This document shows positions 9,241 through 20,435 of a stretch of DNA of 64,000 nt, piece by piece. The stretch covers positions 1 through 64,000 of the forward strand of contig JAFYNJ010000008.1 of NCBI GenBank assembly GCA_017549805.1, written 5' to 3'. The first letter of the stretch is position 1. Every line of letters starts with the position of its first letter. The translations under genes were made by a program, and so were the position numbers. The notes under the pieces are model-generated. The model was not told the origin of the DNA and did not search any database. It saw only the letters and a list, made by a program, of their open reading frames with translations. This stretch comes from Bacteroidales bacterium (lineage in GTDB: Bacteria; Bacteroidota; Bacteroidia; Bacteroidales; F082).

Positions 9241-10203
9241 TTAATTAATAATGAGGTATTCCACCTGTGCCGGCTCGGTTTTCAACACATGGACATGGTC
9301 GGGAACCTGAACGAGCTTGATATCAAGCAGAGGCTGAAGCCGATGCAGTTGGGCAGTATCAGCCAACACCAAGAACGAAGTCCCTGTAATGCCAGCGTAA
9401 TCCCTGATAGGCACCATGCATTTCACCTTCATCGTCTCAGGGAAAAAACGCAGGTGCAGCGAGTCGGGCACTTTCACGGGCACTTCGATATCAATCTCCG
9501 TGAACTGCTCCACCTCCACCAACACCTCTGCCGTCTTCTCCTCAGCGCGAACCGCGCCACCATAATAGTCGATTGCCAACGTCCGCACAATATCCTCGCT
9601 GACATTGGCGGCATGAAGCGTCTCGGTATAGACCGCCGTCATGGTGTCGAGCAGGTTCTTAGGGCCATACACCGTGACTGAAGCCGGTGTAACCTTGGGT
9701 TTGCCATATACATCATATTGGCGCTGGGTATAGACATCAAGAGGAACCAACACTGGAACTTCCTTCGACTGCAAGTCTTCCATGTTGAAATACTGCTTGT
9801 CGTCGTTCATGGTGATGTTGCTCGCCGAAATGCCCAGCCATCCTGCAATCTTTTCAGCGACATACTGTGTACTGTAGGAATAGGTAACACCGCCTTCAAG
9901 ACGATAGGGAACCTCATCCAACGGAATCTCGACAATACGCCGTTGTTTCCGCACCATTTTATAGCGCAAAGTGGCAAAGCCATCCGCAACAAACGAGCAC
10001 TTCACCTGTTGTTCAGGCGTGGAGACCCATTTGTTGACAGGCACTTCGGAATAAGTGACCGTAAAATCGGTTTGCGAGGAATAGTCCTTGGTGAGTTTGA
10101 TAAGAAACCATAAAGCGGCGGAAATCATCAAAAAGATCAAGAAGGTCAAGAGCTTAGTCTTGTCCTTCTTCTCAATCTCCTCCGTAATCTGGTCGGGTTT
10201 CAT
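9241..10203 (-). CDS. YbbR-like domain protein
   Basis: The 320-aa membrane-anchored protein has a short cytoplasmic N-terminus rich in charged residues, one transmembrane segment (LLTFLIFLMISAALWFLI) and an extracytoplasmic part built of YbbR-like beta repeats, seen as VPVLVPLDV, VTVYGPKNLLD and IDIEVPVKV. I chose the ATG at 10203 because it directly follows the stop of yajC (TGA, one base, ATG). The longer frame would start inside yajC. YbbR proteins are linked elsewhere to cyclic-di-AMP synthase regulation (CdaR); in Bacteroidota the gene typically sits between yajC and coaE as here, and its function is not established. No cdaA is present in the window. Confidence 0.85.
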   Translation of the reverse strand: MKPDQITEEIEKKDKTKLLTFLIFLMISAALWFLIKLTKDYSSQTDFTVTYSEVPVNKWVSTPEQQVKCSFVADGFATLRYKMVRKQRRIVEIPLDEVPYRLEGGVTYSYSTQYVAEKIAGWLGISASNITMNDDKQYFNMEDLQSKEVPVLVPLDVYTQRQYDVYGKPKVTPASVTVYGPKNLLDTMTAVYTETLHAANVSEDIVRTLAIDYYGGAVRAEEKTAEVLVEVEQFTEIDIEVPVKVPDSLHLRFFPETMKVKCMVPIRDYAGITGTSFLVLADTAQLHRLQPLLDIKLVQVPDHVHVLKTEPAQVEYLIIN

Positions 10204-10204
10204 G

Positions 10205-10525
10205 TCAACCTTGTCCGCCAACCTGGGATGCGTTCTGCACCAAAGCCGACTTCTCAAGCTCCACCTCTACATCAGGAGCCAGCGACACCATAACGGTGTG
10301 CTCCTTCACCTCAGTGATCTTGCCGTGGAATCCACCTATGGTGACAACCTTGTCGCCTTTCTTCAACTCATCGCGGAACTTTTGCTGTTCCTTGGCTTTC
10401 TTCGACTGCGGACGAATGAAAAACAGCCAAAACACAACGATCAACAATAAGATCCAAATCAGGCTGGACCACATACTTTTTGGCGCTTGCTGTACTTCTT
10501 GAAGCAAAATAATCAGTGTATTCAT
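10205..10525 (-). CDS. yajC: Preprotein translocase subunit YajC
   Basis: The 106-aa protein has one transmembrane helix (about residues 21-37, WILLLIVVFWLFFIRPQ) followed by the YajC signature RPQSKKAKEQQKF, a GDKVVTIGG turn and a small cytoplasmic beta domain (GKITEVKEHTVMVSLA). YajC associates with SecDF and SecYEG and assists Sec export. It begins the co-oriented group yajC-ybbR-coaE, with one base between its stop and the ybbR start. The 5' spacer toward the DUF1573 gene is filled by a 7-base-period repeat rather than a recognisable promoter, so it may be transcribed from the genes upstream. Confidence 0.95.
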   Translation of the reverse strand: MNTLIILLQEVQQAPKSMWSSLIWILLLIVVFWLFFIRPQSKKAKEQQKFRDELKKGDKVVTIGGFHGKITEVKEHTVMVSLAPDVEVELEKSALVQNASQVGGQG

Positions 10526-10532
10526 ATTATCT

Positions 10533-10563
10533 CTCTAAACTTTAAACACTAAACTCTAAACTC
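10533..10563. repeat. 7-base-period tandem repeat, yajC / DUF1573 junction
   Basis: Four and a half units occur: CTCTAAA, CTTTAAA, CACTAAA, CTCTAAA and CTC. The repeat fills the spacer between the DUF1573 stop codon (10562-10564, partly inside the repeat) and the yajC start. Confidence 0.9.
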
Positions 10564-11020
10564 ACAATTGATTCGGCGTCCTCACTTCGGCCTTGATGCG
10601 AAGTGCACTTTGCGACGGCAAGGTGTTCGAGTTCACAATCAGCACCTTGGATTGGAAGCCATGATGGCCCTTGCTGTCGTAGGTGATTTTAATTCCTCCT
10701 GATTCGCCCGGCTGGATGGGTTCGCGGGGATAATCGCTGGCCGTACAACCGCAACTCTTATCCACGCTGGTAATCAGCAGAGGGGCATTGCCAGTATTGG
10801 TGAAATGGAAAGTGTAGGATACCACCTCCCCTTGCAAGATCTTGCCAAAGTCGAATTCGTTCTTGTCGAACTTGATCACGGCTTTCTTATCGGAAGGAGC
10901 CTGTGCCGACTTAGGGTTGGTCACCAAATCACCGGAAAGTTGTTTTTGCCCATCGTTCTGGCATGAAACCAACATCAAGGACACAACCATCCATATCAAA
11001 AACAAAAATATTCTCTTCAT
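10562..11020 (-). CDS. DUF1573 lipoprotein
   Basis: The mature part is an Ig-like DUF1573 domain with the hallmarks FDFGKILQGEVVSYTFHFTN, ITSVDKSCGCT and YPREPIQPGESG. The ATG at 11020 gives MKRIFLFLIW and a lipobox LVSC with the lipidated Cys at residue 20 (152 aa). A frame opening 18 bases earlier (MKTENR) would come from repeat sequence in the spacer and is less likely. DUF1573 proteins are abundant in Bacteroidota and predicted to be periplasmic-facing lipoproteins; their function is unknown. It follows the gliding-type protein gene almost without a gap, so the two are probably co-transcribed. Confidence 0.88.
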   Translation of the reverse strand: MKRIFLFLIWMVVSLMLVSCQNDGQKQLSGDLVTNPKSAQAPSDKKAVIKFDKNEFDFGKILQGEVVSYTFHFTNTGNAPLLITSVDKSCGCTASDYPREPIQPGESGGIKITYDSKGHHGFQSKVLIVNSNTLPSQSALRIKAEVRTPNQL

Positions 11021-11021
11021 C

Positions 11022-11042
11022 CTATTTTCAGTTTTCAACTAC
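11022..11042. repeat. Short 7-base-period repeat between two minus-strand genes
   Basis: Three units (CTATTTT, CAGTTTT, CAACTAC) fill the gap between the DUF1573 start and the stop codon of the preceding gene (TAG, complementary to 11039-11041). The same CAGTTTT unit recurs at 35953-35966. Confidence 0.6.
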
Positions 11043-12025
11043 CTTGACTTCGTTAAAATCATCACCGCACCCTCATACTGAACTTCTTCCTTCAAGCCCC
11101 TGCATTTCAACACATAGAAATACGTTCCATCGGAAAGACCGCCACCGTCCCAGTCATTCTGGTAATCAGTGGAATGGTAAACGATGTGTCCCCAACGGTT
11201 CATTACCATCAGCTCGGCCGATTTATAATAATCGTTGAGCGGCTTCACATCGGGATTGCTTCCTTTGATGTGACGGGGAATGTCGCCGCCTCCCGGACTG
11301 TCGTTACCCGACGACAGGGTAATCTCAAAGACATCGTTGATACCGTCGCCATTGGGCGTAAACACGCTCGGAATCTTCAATTTGACAGGGTTGACAAAGA
11401 TATCCTTGATATACAACGTATCGCAACCGAAATCGTCGTAAATGGTCAAAGTGGGATGATAGGTACCCGATTCGATATAGGTGAAAACCGGGTGCTCCTG
11501 CGTGGAAGTCAAGTCGTGCTCGAAGGTCCAAAAGAAATGGTCAATGCCAATGGAGTCAGCCGAAAGGTTCTCAAAAGAGAAGGTGGCATCAGGATTCTGG
11601 AGGTAGACCGTATCGCCCGGATCGCAGTAAATCTCAATAACAGGTGTAGGATAGGCTCGGGTGTGGATGCTATCAAGCGCAACACAGCCGCGACCGTCTT
11701 CGATGGTGACACGATACCACTCGTATGCCTGCAACCCGATGGCAACCGAACGATCGGTGGGTGAGATGTGCATGGGACTAAGCTCGTTCCAATGACCCGG
11801 CATACCTTTTTCCCATGCATAAGTATAAGGCTCCACGCCATTGGATACGTTCACCTTTACCTGAGCGGTATTGCCATTGTCAGCGTTACCATTGTTACAG
11901 GTAAGCCTTAACTGAACCATCTCGGTGTGAAGCTGACAGGGTTCCTGAGCCCACATCAAGCCTGATACGGCCAGCAACGACACCAAAATGAAAAATGACA
12001 ATATGCTTGAATGTGTTTTTTTCAT
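11039..12025 (-). CDS. Secreted protein with PKD-like domain and gliding-motility-type (CHU_C) C-terminal sorting domain
   Basis: The 328-aa protein has a signal peptide (MKKTHSSILSFFILVSLLAV, then WAQ). Residues about 130-215 resemble a PKD domain (FTYIESGTYHPTLTIYDDFG). The C-terminal 110 residues carry the type B T9SS signature: IPSVFTPNGDGINDVFEI, then VMNRWGHIVYHS, DWDGGGLSDGTYFYVL and a final basic strand. T9SS exports such proteins across the outer membrane after Sec transport. It leads the minus-strand group toward coaE and has a TAnnTTTG box just upstream (12052-12059). The specific function is unknown. Confidence 0.9.
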   Translation of the reverse strand: MKKTHSSILSFFILVSLLAVSGLMWAQEPCQLHTEMVQLRLTCNNGNADNGNTAQVKVNVSNGVEPYTYAWEKGMPGHWNELSPMHISPTDRSVAIGLQAYEWYRVTIEDGRGCVALDSIHTRAYPTPVIEIYCDPGDTVYLQNPDATFSFENLSADSIGIDHFFWTFEHDLTSTQEHPVFTYIESGTYHPTLTIYDDFGCDTLYIKDIFVNPVKLKIPSVFTPNGDGINDVFEITLSSGNDSPGGGDIPRHIKGSNPDVKPLNDYYKSAELMVMNRWGHIVYHSTDYQNDWDGGGLSDGTYFYVLKCRGLKEEVQYEGAVMILTKSR

Positions 12026-12051
12026 GGACGATTCTTATTTCAATAAGATTG

Positions 12052-12059
12052 CAAAGATA
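12052..12059 (-). promoter_or_regulatory. Bacteroidota -7 element for the CHU_C-domain gene
   Basis: TATCTTTG on the minus strand lies 27 bases upstream of the start at 12025. No -33 box with the usual 19-base spacing is evident. It lies in the divergent region shared with hutU. Confidence 0.6.
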
Positions 12060-12092
12060 ACACTTTTTTGTCAGTCCAATGAACAAAAATCG

Positions 12093-12100
12093 TAAATTTG
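12093..12100 (+). promoter_or_regulatory. Bacteroidota -7 element for hutU
   Basis: TAAATTTG matches TAnnTTTG. A TTTG at 12067-12070 is a possible -33 box but the spacer is 22 rather than 19 bases. The expected transcript would start near 12105 and carry the heptamer repeat as its whole leader. Confidence 0.6.
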
Positions 12101-12110
12101 CCATTTCAAA

Positions 12111-12133
12111 CTCTAAATTCTAAATTCTAAATT
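12111..12133. repeat. 7-base-period repeat forming the hutU leader
   Basis: CTCTAAA, TTCTAAA, TTCTAAA and TT abut the hutU start codon directly, so no purine-rich ribosome binding site is present. Confidence 0.85.
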
Positions 12134-14134
12134 ATGATAGAGTACAACGATTTCCAGAAAGAGATCCTCGCTGGCATCCCCGATGAGCTGCCCGAGGTGA
12201 AACCCTACGATCCGAATATCAACCATGCACCCAAGCGCAAGGACATCTTGACCAAGGCAGAGAAAAAACTCGCCATCCGCAACGCGCTGCGTTACTTCCC
12301 CGAGAAGTGGCATGCCACGCTGGCTCCCGAGTTTGCCGAAGAACTGGAGAAATACGGCCGCATCTACATGTACCGTTTCCGTCCTTCCTATAAGATGTAC
12401 GCCCGTCCGATCGAGGAATATCCTGCTTTGTGTCCGCAGGCTGCAGCCATTATGCTGATGATCCAAAACAACCTCGACCCCGCCGTGGCACAGCATCCCC
12501 ATGAGCTGATCATCTACGGCGGCAACGGTGCCATCTTCCAGAACTGGGCTCAGTACCGCCTGGTGATGCAATACCTCGCCAACATGACCGACGAGCAGAC
12601 CCTGGCCATGTACAGCGGCCACCCGATGGGACTGTTCCCCTCGCACAAGGACGCCCCGCGCGTGGTGGTCACCAACGGCATGATGATCCCGAACTATAGC
12701 AAACCTGATGACTGGGAGCGTTATAACGCCCTCGGCGTGACACAATACGGCCAGATGACCGCCGGTTCTTATATGTACATTGGACCCCAAGGTATCGTTC
12801 ACGGCACTACCATCACCGTGCTGAATGCCGCCCGCAAGCAAGGCGGCGGCACGGCAGGTAAGCTGTTCATCACCGCCGGTTTGGGAGGTATGAGCGGCGC
12901 CCAACCCAAGGCTGGCAACATCGCCGGTGTGGTGAGCATCACCGCCGAAATCAACCCTGCCGCCACGCAGAAGCGCTATCAACAAGGCTGGGTGGATGAG
13001 GTCTATGACAACATCGAAGAGCTGTTCAAGCATGTCAATGAAAGCCTCTCCAAGAAGGAAGCCCGTTCGTATGCCTACCAAGGCAATGTTGTCGATCTCT
13101 GGGAATACGCCGCCGAGCATGACATCCACGTGGACCTCGGCTCCGACCAGACCTCGCTCCACAACCCCTGGGCAGGTGGCTACTATCCTGTTGGACAGAC
13201 CTTTGAGGAGTCCAAGACCATGATGGCCGAGAACCCAGAGCTCTTCAAGGAGAAAGTGCAGGCTTCGTTACGCCGTCATGTGGCTGCCATCAACAAGCTC
13301 ACCGCCAAGGGCATGTACTTCTTCGATTATGGCAACGCTTTCTTGTTGCAGTCATCACGCGCTGGTGCCGACATCATGAAGGAAGACGGAACCTTCCGTT
13401 ATCCTTCGTATGTGCAGGACATCATGGGTCCGATGTGCTTCGACTATGGCTTCGGTCCCTTCCGTTGGGTTTGCGCCTCCGGCAAGCCTGAAGACCTCGC
13501 CGTCACCGACGACATCGCCTGCCAGGTGCTCGAGGACATCGCCCGCACAGCGCCCCATCAGATCCGCCAGCAAATGCACGACAATATTCAGTGGATCCGC
13601 GGTGCCCAAGCCAACCACCTCGTGGTGGGTTCCCAAGCCCGTATCCTTTATGCCGACTGCGAAGGCCGCACCAAGATCGCTGCCGAGTTCAACAAGGCCA
13701 TCGCCGACGGCCGCCTGAGCGGCCCGGTGGTCTTGGGACGAGACCACCATGACGTTTCGGGTACCGACTCGCCGTTCCGCGAGACCTCCAACATCTACGA
13801 CGGCTCGTCGTTCACCGCCGACATGGCCATCCAAAACGTCATCGGCGACGGCTTCCGTGGTGCTACCTGGGTCTCCATCCACAACGGTGGTGGCGTAGGC
13901 TGGGGCGAAGTCATCAATGGTGGTTTCGGCATGGTGCTCGACGGCACGGCCGAGGCTGACCGTCGTCTGCACTGCATGTTGCATTGGGATGTCAACAACG
14001 GCATCGCCCGCCGCAACTGGGCCCGCAACGAAGGCGCCATGTTCGCCATCGAGCGCGCCATGGAACGTGAACCCAAACTGAGGGTCACCATGCCGAATCT
14101 GGTGAAGGACGAAATCTTGGAAAACCTGTTTTGA
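12134..14134 (+). CDS. hutU: Urocanate hydratase
   Basis: The 666-aa cytoplasmic enzyme adds water to urocanate to give imidazolonepropionate, the second step of histidine degradation. It uses tightly bound NAD as electrophile. Recognisable segments are YGGNGAIFQNWAQY, the NAD-binding region around GLGGMSGAQPKAG, FDYGFGPFRWVC with the catalytic Cys at residue 447, and GATWVSIHNGGGVGWGE. The length is that of the longer Bacteroidota form rather than the roughly 560-aa proteobacterial form. The start follows a heptamer-repeat leader. No hutH, hutI or ftcD lies beside it in this window, although these are often clustered in Bacteroidota, so its pathway partners must be elsewhere or absent. Confidence 0.96.
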   Translation: MIEYNDFQKEILAGIPDELPEVKPYDPNINHAPKRKDILTKAEKKLAIRNALRYFPEKWHATLAPEFAEELEKYGRIYMYRFRPSYKMYARPIEEYPALCPQAAAIMLMIQNNLDPAVAQHPHELIIYGGNGAIFQNWAQYRLVMQYLANMTDEQTLAMYSGHPMGLFPSHKDAPRVVVTNGMMIPNYSKPDDWERYNALGVTQYGQMTAGSYMYIGPQGIVHGTTITVLNAARKQGGGTAGKLFITAGLGGMSGAQPKAGNIAGVVSITAEINPAATQKRYQQGWVDEVYDNIEELFKHVNESLSKKEARSYAYQGNVVDLWEYAAEHDIHVDLGSDQTSLHNPWAGGYYPVGQTFEESKTMMAENPELFKEKVQASLRRHVAAINKLTAKGMYFFDYGNAFLLQSSRAGADIMKEDGTFRYPSYVQDIMGPMCFDYGFGPFRWVCASGKPEDLAVTDDIACQVLEDIARTAPHQIRQQMHDNIQWIRGAQANHLVVGSQARILYADCEGRTKIAAEFNKAIADGRLSGPVVLGRDHHDVSGTDSPFRETSNIYDGSSFTADMAIQNVIGDGFRGATWVSIHNGGGVGWGEVINGGFGMVLDGTAEADRRLHCMLHWDVNNGIARRNWARNEGAMFAIERAMEREPKLRVTMPNLVKDEILENLF

Positions 14135-14162
14135 ACATTATAAACCTTAAATTTAAATACCC

Positions 14163-14522
14163 ATGAAAAAAGTTATTTTATCTGCAATTGCAGTGGTCAT
14201 TATGGCCTTAACCTTTGTTTCCTGCGGCAATAGCGGCAACAACGGTGACAACAAAGGTGGTAAAGAACAAGGTCTCGTTGGCGAATGGTACTACAACGAC
14301 AACACCTTCTACACCTTCAACGCTGACGGCACAGGCTCCTACACGGCTTTTGGAGCTTTGGTCGGCGACTTCACCTACACTGAAAAAGATGGCAAACTCA
14401 CCCTCAACTACGAAGGATTCTCCATGCCCACCGTGTTTAACTACAAGGTGGAAGGCAAGACCCTGACCATCCTTTCCGGTGAAGGCAACATCGGTAGCGA
14501 CACGGAATACAAAAAGAAATAA
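14163..14522 (+). CDS. Small secreted lipoprotein, lipocalin-like
   Basis: The 119-aa precursor has a clear lipoprotein signal: hydrophobic segment, then FVSC with Cys at residue 21. A Gly/Asn/Lys-rich linker follows, then a short beta-rich domain (LVGEWYYNDNTFYTFNADG, LTLNYEG, KVEGKTLTILSG). This layout is typical of the small lipocalin-like or DUF5640-type lipoproteins of gut Bacteroidales. It is 28 bases after hutU and ends just before a strong terminator, so it is probably co-transcribed with hutU. No specific ligand or function can be named. Confidence 0.8.
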   Translation: MKKVILSAIAVVIMALTFVSCGNSGNNGDNKGGKEQGLVGEWYYNDNTFYTFNADGTGSYTAFGALVGDFTYTEKDGKLTLNYEGFSMPTVFNYKVEGKTLTILSGEGNIGSDTEYKKK

Positions 14523-14563
14523 ACGGTATTCTGCAACTTTTATTAACTTTAAAAAGAGATTAT

Positions 14564-14592
14564 AAGGCAACCTTTCGGGGTTGCCTTTTTTT
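14564..14592 (+). terminator. Rho-independent terminator ending the hutU unit
   Basis: A 9-base perfect stem (14564-14572 with 14579-14587) encloses TTTCGG and is followed by a run of T. It also rules out the first ten codons of the longest mfd frame as coding. Confidence 0.93.
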
Positions 14593-14594
14593 AT

Positions 14595-14602
14595 TACCTT
14601 TG
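14595..14602 (+). promoter_or_regulatory. -7 element for mfd, immediately before the start codon
   Basis: TACCTTTG matches TAnnTTTG, directly behind the preceding terminator. Only eight bases separate it from the mfd ATG at 14611, so the transcript would be leaderless or nearly so. Confidence 0.65.
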
Positions 14603-14610
14603 CGCCTCGA

Positions 14611-17933
<3,323 letters not shown>

Positions 17934-17949
<16 letters not shown>

Positions 17950-18233
17950 TCCCAAAAATAATTCGACAACAAGATCAAAGCCACCAACCAAATCACCGTC
18001 CAAAGCGGCACAACGATCTTGAACTTGGTATGTTTGGTCTTGTGATGGAATAACATGATGCCCATCCAGCTGCCAACTCCTCCACCAATTCTTGCCATCC
18101 ATAGCAGCGTTTTTTCAGGAATCCTGAAAGACTTTTTCTTGGCTTTTCTCTTATCAAAGCCATAGAGGGCGAAGGCCAAGATATTGACCAGCAAGAGGTA
18201 TAAGGCGATAATTATTGGCGTTTGAAGCATCAT
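17934..18233 (-). CDS. DUF1294 family membrane protein
   Basis: The small integral membrane protein (99 aa from the first of two adjacent ATGs at 18233 and 18230) shows the DUF1294 hallmarks YGFDKRKAKKKSFRIPE, LLWMARIGGGVGSWMGIML and HHKTKHTKF, with hydrophobic helices at both ends. A longer frame up to 18329 passes through a hairpin-plus-T-run and is unlikely to be the main product. The function of the family is unknown. Its 3' end overlaps mfd tail to tail by 16 bases. Upstream it faces the left edge of the AT-rich island, so its original promoter region may have been altered by the insertion. Confidence 0.85.
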
Positions 18234-18261
18234 GAAATAAAAAAAGGAACTATAGTTCCTT
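18234..18261 (-). terminator. Hairpin with T-run directly before the DUF1294 start
   Basis: A perfect 18-base palindrome (18244-18261) is followed on the minus strand by seven T and then the DUF1294 ATG. It has the form of a factor-independent terminator, but in leader position. It may protect the gene from element transcription or act as an attenuator. Confidence 0.6.
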
Positions 18262-18375
18262 GATTTTGTGGAATGTCCTGCCCAATTATCGAACTTCTTC
18301 GAGGATTTTAATAAGGTTGTGTGTTTCATCGAAAAACACTATGCGGTTAATAAGTGGGTATAATATAAATAGTGG

Positions 18376-19245
18376 GTGTTTGAGGATTGTAGAATTGTAA
18401 TTGATAAGTTGAAGTTATGTTATAAAAGAGATAATGAGAGCCAGTTTTGGCAGATGATGGCAGAGCAACCCGACCATCTTCAAGTGGGTGATTTTGATTT
18501 GGTCAGAGGTCAAGCCGATGGAATGTTTGAAGGTATCTATGGGGTGTTCTATGCTCAACATGAATTTGGCACATTGCTATTTGATAGGTTTTCGGATAAG
18601 GAGAAAAGATATTGTTGGTTGAGCATAAGAAATCAAGTGTTTTATTCCGATGTGATGAGCATTGCCATGCTCAACGAGTTTCAAGATGCAGTTGGATTTG
18701 AGTGTATCAATAACATCACCCAATTGGAATTGGCTTGCGATTTGCCATTTAACCCAGTGCCGAGGATTAAGAAGTTGCTGAAACGAGACGATGTTTCAGT
18801 TGTACGATGCGGAACGAAGATTGAGGATAAGAAACAGGTGATTGATGGCTTGTTTTTTCTCCATCCCACCAGCGGACTGAAAGAACTTGCACCGACCATG
18901 TATTTCAGCGATAACGACAAACGAAAATCTTTTGTGGTCTATGATAAGAAGAAGGAAATTCAGCGAAGCAATAAGACTTATATTGCCGACTACTATGGCA
19001 AGCCAAAGCACCTGTATAGGATGGAAATAAGGTTGACCTCCGATGAACTATTCCGTTACTTCAAGAAAAATGATATATCACCTTCAGTTGATTTGCTTAT
19101 CGACCAGTCGTTTTTGAAATCCATGTACGATGAATTTCTGTTTCGATTGCTCCATTTCAGTTACAGGCGAAAATCCATTGGCTTATTGGATGCGGTGTTG
19201 GCGATGAAAGAAGGGTATGATTTAGATGTGAAGATGCACCATTAG
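18376..19245 (+). CDS. Putative Rep_trans-like replication initiator / relaxase
   Basis: This 289-aa protein resembles the Rep_trans (NicK-like) rolling-circle initiator group by pattern, not by clear identity. It has an N-terminal VIDKLKLCY strand, ITQLELACDLPF (compare the family's TRLDLAxD), KSFVVYDKKKEI (compare RxYdKxxE) and LYRMEIRLTSDELFRYF (compare RxExxL). The start is GTG at 18376, because a stop lies in frame at 18370-18372 and no ATG occurs before codon 27. The alternative is that the 5' end was lost at the element boundary. It would nick an element origin for replication or mobilisation, but the catalytic Tyr cannot be assigned with confidence. It is the first gene of the AT-rich island. 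Confidence 0.5.
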   Translation: MFEDCRIVIDKLKLCYKRDNESQFWQMMAEQPDHLQVGDFDLVRGQADGMFEGIYGVFYAQHEFGTLLFDRFSDKEKRYCWLSIRNQVFYSDVMSIAMLNEFQDAVGFECINNITQLELACDLPFNPVPRIKKLLKRDDVSVVRCGTKIEDKKQVIDGLFFLHPTSGLKELAPTMYFSDNDKRKSFVVYDKKKEIQRSNKTYIADYYGKPKHLYRMEIRLTSDELFRYFKKNDISPSVDLLIDQSFLKSMYDEFLFRLLHFSYRRKSIGLLDAVLAMKEGYDLDVKMHH

Positions 19246-19402
19246 GGATATAACCATAGTCCCCACCGATACACCAATCATATCCCTGTGGATGCAAGGT
19301 TATGTATCAAAACCAAGTGTGTATCAGTATAATCTTATTTTGGTATTTCAAAACTATCAATTTTTCATACCTTATAATCATTTAGATTTGATTGATTTCT
19401 TG

Positions 19403-19431
19403 TTGGACTATTTTCCATTTTTGTATCTTTG
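19403..19431 (+). promoter_or_regulatory. Promoter of the small membrane protein gene
   Basis: TTG at 19403-19405, an 18-base spacer, then TATCTTTG at 19424-19431, close to the Bacteroidota consensus. The ATG follows 27 bases later. The 157 bases between the Rep-like gene and this promoter show nothing I can name. Confidence 0.75.
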
Positions 19432-19458
19432 CATCAAATAAACCTAAAGAATAAAACT

Positions 19459-20007
19459 ATGAAAACAACAGCAATTATTATTCTAAGCACTTGTTTATTG
19501 GCCTTAATTGTTTGCTATCTTGTGTTCAAGTTAAAAGGGAAAGCGAAAGATGCTCTGTTAGACCAGCCATTATTTGCAATCTCAAAGAATGGTTTTCTTG
19601 GTTTTGTTATTGGCGACCAGTTCGATTTCGTATGGGCAAGAATTACGCATCTTGGTTTAGCGACCCAAAAAGAAATGCTTGATTATAAAAAGGACATGGA
19701 AGCAAAGCAAATGTTTGGGATAGGCTCGAACACCATTAAAGTTGCAACAAATAAGTTTGAAGAGATAGACTATATCTCCTTAGGCTTTGATGCAGGAAAC
19801 AATCTCAATAGTATTATGGTTTATGTAAACAACAAACCAAACACAATGATTAAAGACTACTTGATGGAAATCCGTGATAAATATGCGAAGATATTAGGTG
19901 AACCAAATATGGTTAATAGTGACATTACATGCCAATGGATGTTCAAGGGAGTAATGATTGTGTTGTTCTATGCAAACAACCAGATAACACTTCACATTCA
20001 TAATTAA
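19459..20007 (+). CDS. Hypothetical protein with one N-terminal membrane helix
   Basis: The 182-aa protein starts at the ATG at 19459. A frame opening 30 bases earlier overlaps the promoter. Residues about 4-24 form a single transmembrane segment or uncleaved signal (IIILSTCLLALIVCYLVF), followed by KLKGKAK, so the remainder probably faces the outside or sits at the membrane. The rest is mixed alpha/beta with no motif I recognise. It has its own promoter, is AT-rich like the rest of the element, and is likely element cargo. Confidence 0.65.
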   Translation: MKTTAIIILSTCLLALIVCYLVFKLKGKAKDALLDQPLFAISKNGFLGFVIGDQFDFVWARITHLGLATQKEMLDYKKDMEAKQMFGIGSNTIKVATNKFEEIDYISLGFDAGNNLNSIMVYVNNKPNTMIKDYLMEIRDKYAKILGEPNMVNSDITCQWMFKGVMIVLFYANNQITLHIHN

Positions 20008-20017
20008 GATAGTCTTA

Positions 20018-20296
20018 TCATTTTATATCTATCAATTGTTCCCTTTTTAATCCAAGATAATTCTTAGACTTGTTTTCAGTTTCTTTCAAGATGATTTCGC
20101 CTTTACGAATGATGTAGCCAGTTTTGGTGACATATTCCAATGGCTTGTTTTCTTTCCGTAACTTGCAGAAGGCATTGTTTAGTGAATGAATGTTGATGCC
20201 GAGTTCTTCATCCGAGTGTTTGTCATACATGGATGCAGGTGAACCGAAAAACTCAAAGCCAGTTTTCCATTCAAGATAGATTACATTTCGTGCCAT
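20018..20296 (-). CDS. Small hypothetical protein of the element
   Basis: The 92-aa protein starts at the ATG at 20296 (MARNVIYLEW). A TATCTTTG box lies 20 bases upstream on the minus strand, which excludes the longer frame from 20389. It contains WKTGFEFFGSPASMYDKHSD and ends in a Lys/Glu-rich tail. No family is recognised. It is convergent with the membrane protein gene (10 bases apart) and divergent from the resolvase gene, a position often used by small regulators, but no helix-turn-helix can be shown. Confidence 0.55.
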   Translation of the reverse strand: MARNVIYLEWKTGFEFFGSPASMYDKHSDEELGINIHSLNNAFCKLRKENKPLEYVTKTGYIIRKGEIILKETENKSKNYLGLKREQLIDIK

Positions 20297-20315
20297 ACAT
20301 GGTTTAGATTTGGTG

Positions 20316-20323
20316 CAAAGATA
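20316..20323 (-). promoter_or_regulatory. -7 element for the small minus-strand gene
   Basis: TATCTTTG on the minus strand, 20 bases before the start at 20296. No clear -33 box. Confidence 0.6.
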
Positions 20324-20376
20324 ACCTATGTAATCGGAAAAAATTATTATTTGTATCAAAAAATCTTTCAAAATTA

Positions 20377-20407
20377 TTTGGTGTATCATATAATAATCGT
20401 ATCTTTG
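20377..20407 (+). promoter_or_regulatory. Promoter of the resolvase gene
   Basis: TTTG at 20377-20380, exactly 19 bases, then TATCTTTG at 20400-20407. This is one of the best matches to the Bacteroidota consensus in the window. Confidence 0.85.
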
Positions 20408-20435
20408 TGTTGTAATTCAATAAACACGCATCACT

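Noticed and set aside
12113-13162. A 349-codon open frame on the minus strand
   Set aside because: It is antisense to hutU, with low-complexity His/Gly/Val-rich translation typical of reverse frames.
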